Of a stretch of DNA of 64,000 nt, positions 58,757-64,000 are shown one piece after another; the first letter of the stretch is position 1; each line of letters opens with the position of its first letter. The position numbers were made by a program, and so were the translations under genes. The DNA is taken from NCBI RefSeq assembly GCF_004768545.1, contig NZ_CP038636.1:496001-560000 (forward strand). The letters are read 5' to 3'. Below the pieces are notes generated by a model. It saw nothing but the letters and a program-made list of their open reading frames with translations, was not told the origin of the DNA and made no database searches. This DNA comes from Cupriavidus oxalaticus (GTDB taxonomy: Bacteria > Pseudomonadota > Gammaproteobacteria > Burkholderiales > Burkholderiaceae).

Positions 58757-60232
58757 CTAAGCGCGACGCAAGGCATTGAGCACCTGGAGGGCGGCCTGAT
58801 GGCCAGAGCGCACGGCGCCGTCCATGTAGCCGGCCCAGATCTCGGCCGTCTCGGTGCCCGACCAGATGAGCTTGCCGCAGGGCGGCCGCAATGCCTCGCC
58901 GTGAGCGCTCCAGAAGCCCGGCGGAATGGCCGAGACACAGGTGATCGTCCAAGGATCGGCACGGCCCCAGTCATGATCGTGGTATGACACCGGCGACAAG
59001 GCCTCGCTGCCGAAGGCCCGCGCATAGATCTCTGCCAGAAACCGTTGCGCCGCCTTGTGATCCGAGGGGACCGATGCATTCGAGATGAAGGCATTGATGA
59101 CGCCGATCTCGCCCCCCGGGGGAGAGTTGTCGAAGGCCCACAGAATGGGCCCGTCGACCTGGAAGATGTGTCCGTTCAATCCCTTGTCGCGCCAGAACGG
59201 ACGGGAATAGACCATCGCCGTCTTCCGCGCCGGCGAATGGGCGGGCCAGGCGCGCTGCAGCGCGGCGCGCTTTTCCGGCAGCGGCGGATCGAATTGCACC
59301 TGCTGGCACAAGGGTGGACTCAGGGCCATGATGACCTGGCGTGCGCGCACTTCGCCCTGGTCCGTGTGCAGCATCACGACCTCGCGGTCCCAGTCCGAGA
59401 TGCGCCGGACCGGGCTCGACAGGCGCACCCTCTTCCCCAATGCCTGCGCCATCCTGACGCAGAGGACCTGCGAACCACCGACAAATCGTGTTTCCTGGGC
59501 GCTGTGTTTGATGCTGTCCAGCTGCATGTAGTCGCAGGCGGCCGAGTTGATCATTGACAGGAAATGGAGCATTCCCATTTTTGCCGGCATCACGCCGCCG
59601 GAAAGCGCGATGCTCGCATTCCACCCCGTCCGGTCCTCGGGCTTGATGGCCTGCTTCGCCAGCCAGTCGCCAACCGACAACTTGTCCAGTTCCGCGACCT
59701 TCGCGGATTTCCACGGCGCGCCCGACGGCACGTCCCGCGAGAGCTTGCTGAGCTTGCCACCGATTGCCTCATCGCTGCCAAACGTGCCCTTCAGGTCGAC
59801 CTCCAGCCGGCCGTCACCACCGAGGACGACCGTCTTCCCCTTGTAGTAGCTGGGAAACGTGCCCACACCGAGTTCGCGCGCCAGGTCGGCCACCGCCGTC
59901 TGGCCGGGGCCGATCCACTGTCCCCCGACCTCGGAAACGTGTCCGGAGCCCACGTCGTAGTTAAGCATCCGCCCACCCACGCGATTGCGCGCTTCCAGCA
60001 CGACAAAGGACTCGCAGCCAGCCTGGCGCAAGTCCCTCGCGGCAGTCAGGCCCGACAGGCCCGCGCCGATGATGGCGACGTCCAGAACGTCTTCAGGCGT
60101 GCGGCCCCTGGCTGCCTTGGCCAGCCCCGGGCCCAGGCCGACGGCCCCTGCCGCCGTGGAGGCGCCCGCCATCTTCAGCAAGTGCCTTCGCTGTGTGTTT
60201 ACGGAAGTGTCGGAGGACGAAATCTTGCCCAT
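58757..60232 (-). CDS. Tat-exported flavin amine oxidase/dehydrogenase
   Basis: A 491-residue flavoprotein. The N-terminus has a twin-arginine signal (NTQRRHLLKMAGASTAAGAV, with cleavage near LAKAA). The mature part has VAIIGAGLSGLTAARDLRQ, LEARNRVGGRMLNY and the C-terminal flavin clasp IWSGTETAEIWAGYMDGAV. It resembles monoamine oxidase and the nicotine or pseudooxynicotine amine oxidases. Export folded with FAD and the adjacent cytochrome c gene suggest that it passes electrons to cytochrome c rather than to oxygen. The product imine or aldehyde would be handled further by the neighbouring genes. Confidence 0.93.
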   Translation of the reverse strand: MGKISSSDTSVNTQRRHLLKMAGASTAAGAVGLGPGLAKAARGRTPEDVLDVAIIGAGLSGLTAARDLRQAGCESFVVLEARNRVGGRMLNYDVGSGHVSEVGGQWIGPGQTAVADLARELGVGTFPSYYKGKTVVLGGDGRLEVDLKGTFGSDEAIGGKLSKLSRDVPSGAPWKSAKVAELDKLSVGDWLAKQAIKPEDRTGWNASIALSGGVMPAKMGMLHFLSMINSAACDYMQLDSIKHSAQETRFVGGSQVLCVRMAQALGKRVRLSSPVRRISDWDREVVMLHTDQGEVRARQVIMALSPPLCQQVQFDPPLPEKRAALQRAWPAHSPARKTAMVYSRPFWRDKGLNGHIFQVDGPILWAFDNSPPGGEIGVINAFISNASVPSDHKAAQRFLAEIYARAFGSEALSPVSYHDHDWGRADPWTITCVSAIPPGFWSAHGEALRPPCGKLIWSGTETAEIWAGYMDGAVRSGHQAALQVLNALRRA

Positions 60233-60256
60233 AGTGCTTTGCTGTTTGCTGTCATC

Positions 60257-60625
60257 TCATTGCGGGTCGAGTGCGAACCTGCGCACGCCCTTCCCGCTTC
60301 TCATGCTTCTGTGCCTGACTGCCCAGACGAGCCCACGCAGCGCCTGTTGATCGGCCTGCTGGACTGCGGCCGTACACTGCTCCAGGACTTCCTGCTCCGG
60401 GAACAGCATGAGTTCGGCTGCGCTGCCCAATACCAGCGCGATATCGAATGGCGAGCCTGTCGCGAGCGCGTGCCGCAGAAGGCTCGACAAGCGGCGCTCG
60501 ATGGCGGCGCCGTCCGCGGCGTCCATTCGAATCCTTGCCACCGATGCCCGGATGAAGTGGAGCAATTCACTAGGACCAGGCCGTAGCCCCAGGGCTGTCG
60601 CGCCCGAGCAGGAACTTGACTTCAT
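60257..60625 (-). CDS. Small protein of unknown function
   Basis: A 122-residue soluble, mostly helical protein (PSELLHFIRASVARIRM, AIERRLSSLLRHALATG, PFDIALVLGSAAELMLFPEQ, EQCTAAVQQADQQALRGLVW). No family was recognised. The start at 60625 fits the composition; an extension to 60700 is Arg/Pro-rich and unconvincing. It lies in the same run as the amine oxidase (24 bp) and acyl-CoA dehydrogenase (88 bp), so it is probably co-transcribed. The start MKSSSCSGATALG has no signal peptide, so a cytoplasmic accessory role is the only inference. Confidence 0.6.
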   Translation of the reverse strand: MKSSSCSGATALGLRPGPSELLHFIRASVARIRMDAADGAAIERRLSSLLRHALATGSPFDIALVLGSAAELMLFPEQEVLEQCTAAVQQADQQALRGLVWAVRHRSMRSGKGVRRFALDPQ

Positions 60626-60713
60626 CGCGGCATTCCCATGCAAATGGCTGATTGGTCTGGCGCGCTCCGGCCGCCCGCTGCGACGGCCGGTATCCGGCAC
60701 TTGACCTCGGCGC

Positions 60714-62003
60714 CTAATCCCGCGCCCACCCGTTCTGGTAGAGGCGCCCGGCCAACACGCCCAGCCGCGACGTAAGCACGTAGTTCTCCCCGTCCTCGAT
60801 CAGCGCCGAGCGCGCATCGCGGAACAGCTTCTCGATCGGGAACTCGCGCGTCGTACCGTTACCGCCGAAGAGCTGAAATGCCTCGTGCGTGATCTTCATG
60901 GCTTCCTCGGTGACGCTGACCTTGGCCTGCGCGGTCGCATACGGGTGGCTTTGTGGCGACAGGCGCGCGAACGCCAGGCTGCGGCGGGCGATGGCACGTG
61001 CCATCTCGAGCCGTCGCAGCATCTCGCCCACGCGCAACTGGGTCATCTGGTGTTCCAGCAGCAGCGCCCCGCCCTGCTTGCGCTCATGGCAATAGGAAAG
61101 CGCAAGCTCGAACGCGGCGCGGGCCGCACCGACGAAGACCTGGCACATGTGCGTACCGGCGAACGACCATGTCGAAGCCAGGTTGCCGAGGTATTCGTCC
61201 TTCAGCGCAACGGCGAAGCGCCTGGGCACCCTGACGTTGTCGAAATAGATCTCGCCCTGAGGCAGCGCACGCTGGCCGATCTTGTCCAGCGGCTTGCCGC
61301 GCGAGATGCCCGGCAGGTCGAGCGGCAGGATCAGCCCGATGCCGTTGGTAAACGCGCCGTGCTCGTCCGTGCCGTGGAACCCGTCGCCATAGTCCGCCGC
61401 CATGTAAGCGAGCGCGACCTGCGCCACCGACCCGTTCGACACCCATGCCGAGCTCTGTCCGTTGATGACGATCTCGTCGGCACCGACCCTGGCGGTCACG
61501 TTGCCAACTGGCTGCTTTCCGCCCGCGCTCAGTTCTTCGCGGTAGAGGATCGCGGCATCGGAGCCGCGGTCAGGCTGCGTGTTCATCCAGCAACCGATCT
61601 TTCCGGTGCACATGTCGATCAGTTCCTGATTGCGGAGCGACTGCGCCATCGTCAGCGGCATGGTCGCCGCGCCGAGCGAAACGGCCAGGCCCGAATCCCC
61701 CCAGCCAAGCTCTTCGCCGATCAGCGACTCGATGCGCACTGCAACCTCCGGCGGGAACTGTGCGATGAGTTGCGGGTCGAGACCGAGCTTCGCGCTCTCC
61801 ATCATCGCCGCCCAGTACGGAGAACCCGGAGCGATGACGTCCTCGGGCGCCATCCGGTCGAGTTCCCGTCCGATCGGTCGCAGCACATCACGCGCAAAAC
61901 GATGGACGGTCTGCTGGATTGCGTTTTCCTCTTCGCTCAGCGGCGTCTCGAATCCGGTCGGGCCGACTACGGGCAACGCAGCGGTCTTGTGCAATCGAAT
62001 CAT
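60714..62003 (-). CDS. Acyl-CoA dehydrogenase
   Basis: A 429-residue FAD enzyme, longer than average at the N-terminus. The N-terminal helical domain includes VHRFARDVLRPIGRELDRMA. The central domain has WMNTQPDRGSDAAILYREE in place of TEPxxGSD, and INGQSSAWVSNGSVA. The C-terminal domain has QLFGGNGTTREFPIEKLFRD, with a Glu in ALIEDGENYVLTS at the MCAD catalytic position, unlike the other dehydrogenases in this window. Its presence with an APH-like kinase suggests the ACAD10/11-like pair acting on hydroxyacyl-CoA. GGAGGAGACCC precedes the ATG. Confidence 0.92.
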   Translation of the reverse strand: MIRLHKTAALPVVGPTGFETPLSEEENAIQQTVHRFARDVLRPIGRELDRMAPEDVIAPGSPYWAAMMESAKLGLDPQLIAQFPPEVAVRIESLIGEELGWGDSGLAVSLGAATMPLTMAQSLRNQELIDMCTGKIGCWMNTQPDRGSDAAILYREELSAGGKQPVGNVTARVGADEIVINGQSSAWVSNGSVAQVALAYMAADYGDGFHGTDEHGAFTNGIGLILPLDLPGISRGKPLDKIGQRALPQGEIYFDNVRVPRRFAVALKDEYLGNLASTWSFAGTHMCQVFVGAARAAFELALSYCHERKQGGALLLEHQMTQLRVGEMLRRLEMARAIARRSLAFARLSPQSHPYATAQAKVSVTEEAMKITHEAFQLFGGNGTTREFPIEKLFRDARSALIEDGENYVLTSRLGVLAGRLYQNGWARD

Positions 62004-62073
62004 TCTGGGTCTCCTCCTGTCGTGGAAGCATGCGTGGCGGCTTGCCGCGGATACGGCACGCCTGTCGTCTATC

Positions 62074-62094
62074 GTCTATTTAGTAGAACACCAT
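62074..62094 (-). promoter_or_regulatory. Promoter-region motif shared with 53019-53039
   Basis: GTCTATTTAGTAGAACACCAT lies 71 bp before the acyl-CoA dehydrogenase start and matches 15 of 21 bases of the site before the metallo-hydrolase, with the first nine bases identical. Confidence 0.4.
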
Positions 62095-62129
62095 ACAAAA
62101 CGTAGGTCATGTTGCCAAACACACGGGCG

Positions 62130-62153
62130 AAAAAAAAGACAGGGTATTCCCTG
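62130..62153 (-). terminator. Rho-independent terminator of the tetR gene
   Basis: On the minus strand CAGGG-AATA-CCCTG is followed by TC and eight T (complement of 62130-62137). It lies about 40 bp after the TetR stop codon and upstream of the acyl-CoA dehydrogenase operon. Confidence 0.75.
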
Positions 62154-62193
62154 CCTTCTGGCGTTCGCGCGCCGCGGCGCCGCGTTGCCGCAG

Positions 62194-62877
62194 CTAGCCG
62201 GCCACTTCGGTCGACCGCTCCTTGAATATGATCTGCTCGACAGCGGCCCGATATGCCGCGTCGAGCCCGCGCGAATCACGCTTGCGCCGTCCCGCGCCGA
62301 GCTGCAGCGCCAGCCCGTCGGCCAGCGCGATCAGTAGCGAGGCAACGTGCAGGCTGTCGGCCGTTTTCAGTTCCGGATTGATCGACCGCACCAGTTCCGC
62401 AATGCCGCGCGTCAGCGTGTCATACCATTCCTCGTACATCCGGGCGCACTCGGGATCGGTCGATGACAGCGAGACGAAGTGCCACCATAGCGCCGCGTCC
62501 TTGACATTCCGCGCATCGCTGAGCGTCTTTTCCAGCAGTGCGTCGAGGGATTCGCGCGGCGAGACACGGCTGTCCAGCGCGCGCTTGAGGTCCTCGAGAT
62601 AGGCGTCGATGATCGGGGCCATGATCGCCCGCAGCACGGCCTGCCTGGTCGGAAAATAGTACTGGAGATTGCTGATGCTGATCCCGGCGCCGAGGGCGAC
62701 GGCACGCAGCGAGAAGTCCAGGCTGCCGCCCTCGAGCAACAGCTTCCTGGCAACGCGAACGATGGCGTTGCGCGTGCGCAAGCCCTGGGCCCGCAAGCTG
62801 TCGGGGTCGGCTCCCGTGGCGGCTGCGCTCGATGCGCGCCGCTTCCTGGTGGTGCGCTGCTCCATGGGCACTGTCAT
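62194..62877 (-). CDS. TetR-family transcriptional regulator (second)
   Basis: A 227-residue regulator. The helix-turn-helix is in RNAIVRVARKLLLEGGSLDF and LRAVALGAGISISNLQYYFP, with the core YYFPTRQAVLRAIM typical of TetR. The C-terminal domain (LWWHFVSLSSTDPECARMYE, LLIALADGLALQLGAG) is a helical ligand pocket. AAGGCAGACAGG precedes the ATG at 62877. It has its own terminator. It lies upstream of and parallel to the acyl-CoA dehydrogenase/amine oxidase cluster and is the likely local repressor; its site may be the repeated motif at 53019 and 62074. Confidence 0.92.
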   Translation of the reverse strand: MTVPMEQRTTRKRRASSAAATGADPDSLRAQGLRTRNAIVRVARKLLLEGGSLDFSLRAVALGAGISISNLQYYFPTRQAVLRAIMAPIIDAYLEDLKRALDSRVSPRESLDALLEKTLSDARNVKDAALWWHFVSLSSTDPECARMYEEWYDTLTRGIAELVRSINPELKTADSLHVASLLIALADGLALQLGAGRRKRDSRGLDAAYRAAVEQIIFKERSTEVAG

Positions 62878-63046
62878 CCTGTCTGCCTTGATCCAGGGCT
62901 TTTCAGCCCTTTGTAAACGATCGCGCCAGCGGTAGGCTGGGCGGGCATCATTATATCTGACGCCCGTCGACGCGCGTGCCGCCCGGCTCGCTTCGGCAGC
63001 GGCTTACCTCCTTTGTCCTGGCTGGAACGGAAATGGTCGGCGAGCG

Positions 63047-64000
63047 CTATGACAGCGCGGCGTAGCGTGCCTTGCGGTTCACCCGATCGTCCAGCATGTT
63101 GGCCACGCCCAGCGCGGAATTGACGGCGCACCATTGCAGCGGTTCGGGCAGTGTCGAGGGAGTCTTGTGGTGCAACGCCGATAGCAGCGGATGTCCCGCG
63201 CCACGTATCCGTTCGGCCAGCAGCAGTCCCATCAGCGACTGGGTACCTACACCATGCCCGGAACACCCGGCGGCATAGAGGATGTTCCGGTCGGCGCCGG
63301 CCTCGCCGACCACGGGCAGCGCATCGTAAGCAAGGCTGATGTACCCGCTCCAGCATGACCGGATGGCAACGTCTCCCAGCGTGGGGAACCGCTCATGCAG
63401 CGTCTTGGCCAGGGCACGGTAAGAGGCTTCGTCCGGCACATTGGGTGTCTGCGCACCATAGACGTAGCTCAACCGCTTTGTCGTCAGTACGAGCGTGTCG
63501 CGCGCTGTCAGCCGATGGCTTTCCATGGTCCAGTGCGAGGTCACGATGCCTTCGCGCCGCGGCCAGCCCAGCGACGCCAGTTGCGCCGGGGACAACGGCT
63601 CAGTCTCGATGGCCGACACCCGCAGCGGCATGACCTTGTTCCGCAGCAGGCCGAGTTGCGGCGTATAGGCGTTGGTTGCAAGCACCAGGAACGGCGCGCT
63701 CGCACTGCCCTTCGGAGTCCGCACCCGGACGGTGGGGCCTCCGTCCCAGGACAACACCGGCGTACTCTCATAGAGTTTCACGCCCGCGCGCAGCGCCGCG
63801 CGCCGCAGCCCCAGCACATACTTGCCGGGATCGAGCGTACCGCCTCGAGGGGCATGGCAGCCGAACAGGAACGCCGGCGGGATGCCGCGGGCCCGCATCG
63901 CGGCGTGATCCAGAAACTCCCCGGGAGAGCCAAGTTGCACGCCGGTACGCATGCTCCTGCGCAGCTTCCTTTCCTGGGACGGATGGACGCCTGCGCGGAT
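63047..64000 (-). CDS. FAD-dependent amino-acid/amine oxidoreductase (DAO family), cut by the window edge
   Basis: The last 318 residues of a DAO-type flavoprotein are inside the window; the N-terminal FAD-binding motif lies beyond position 64000. The visible part begins IRAGVHPSQERKLRRS and includes RARGIPPAFLFG, GGTLDPGKYVLGLRRAALRAG and the C-terminal flavin closure YAAGCSGHGVGTQSLMG. It is closely similar to the complete protein at 46904-48235. It reads toward the tetR gene at 62877 and may share its regulation. Substrates of this group are secondary amines, polyamines or amino acids. Confidence 0.9.
   Translation of the reverse strand: MRAGVHPSQERKLRRSMRTGVQLGSPGEFLDHAAMRARGIPPAFLFGCHAPRGGTLDPGKYVLGLRRAALRAGVKLYESTPVLSWDGGPTVRVRTPKGSASAPFLVLATNAYTPQLGLLRNKVMPLRVSAIETEPLSPAQLASLGWPRREGIVTSHWTMESHRLTARDTLVLTTKRLSYVYGAQTPNVPDEASYRALAKTLHERFPTLGDVAIRSCWSGYISLAYDALPVVGEAGADRNILYAAGCSGHGVGTQSLMGLLLAERIRGAGHPLLSALHHKTPSTLPEPLQWCAVNSALGVANMLDDRVNRKARYAALS

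Noticed and set aside
1..64000. CRISPR array, tRNA, rRNA, prophage or insertion sequence
   Set aside because: No regular spaced repeats, tRNA-like cloverleaf, rRNA signature, integrase or transposase was seen in the translated frames.

Overview
The window is GC-rich, densely packed DNA that reads as an accessory, catabolic part of a Burkholderiales genome. A Cupriavidus-like organism fits best: there are OmpC-type porins of the Burkholderiales kind, orphan tripartite-tricarboxylate (Bug) receptors, a class I PHA synthase, a three-gene pnt transhydrogenase, and many acyl-CoA dehydrogenases and CoA-transferase-fold enzymes. This assignment rests on gene content only. No rRNA, tRNA, CRISPR array, insertion sequence or phage gene was seen.

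Layout. 0-3.6 kb: a large cyclase/ATPase/TPR signalling protein. 3.8-8.9 kb: a decaying catabolic operon on the minus strand, with a frameshifted GMC oxidoreductase, an aldehyde dehydrogenase remnant, a frameshifted acyl-CoA dehydrogenase, an SDR stump, one intact thiolase and a collapsed MFS transporter. 9-16.9 kb: a racemase-type CoA enzyme, a porin, two Bug receptors and a MalT-like LuxR regulator. 16.9-24 kb: an intact beta-oxidation-like operon (acyl-CoA dehydrogenase, SCP2-type thiolase, split MaoC hydratase, SDR, GMC alcohol oxidase/dehydrogenase) with a divergent enoyl-CoA hydratase; it is the working relative of the decayed operon. 24-40.4 kb: a second acyl-CoA module (Bug receptor, two acyl-CoA synthetases, CoA-transferase, paired acyl-CoA dehydrogenases, alpha-methylacyl-CoA racemase, aldehyde dehydrogenase, enoyl-CoA hydratase, a second MalT-like regulator, DUF35 protein and a thiolase-fold protein with an altered active site). 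41-43.9 kb: PHA synthase, an H-NS-like small protein and broken coiled-coil (KfrA-like) genes. 44-51.9 kb: a TetR-controlled amine-type module (PhyH dioxygenase, RidA, MFS transporter, two flavin oxidases, TetR, porin) with related palindromes at both ends. 52-56.1 kb: a metallo-beta-lactamase-fold hydrolase and pntAA-pntAB-pntB. 56.3-64 kb: a minus-strand cluster with an APH-like kinase, membrane protein, diheme cytochrome c, Tat-exported flavin amine oxidase, small unknown protein, acyl-CoA dehydrogenase, TetR and a partial FAD oxidoreductase running off the edge.

How the parts may work together (inference): porins and Bug proteins capture a carboxylate; GMC and aldehyde dehydrogenases turn an alcohol into an acid; acyl-CoA synthetases or CoA-transferases activate it; racemases, heteromeric acyl-CoA dehydrogenases, a split MaoC hydratase and SCP2/Ltp-type thiolase or aldolase shorten a branched acyl-CoA. 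This set resembles actinobacterial steroid side-chain or isoprenoid degradation. Separately, two amine-oxidation modules pair flavin oxidases with RidA in one case and with a cytochrome c in the other.

A recurrent signal is a C-run/G-run hairpin 60-250 bp before the first gene of at least seven plus-strand transcription units, several of them between divergent genes, where it cannot be a terminator of the neighbouring gene.
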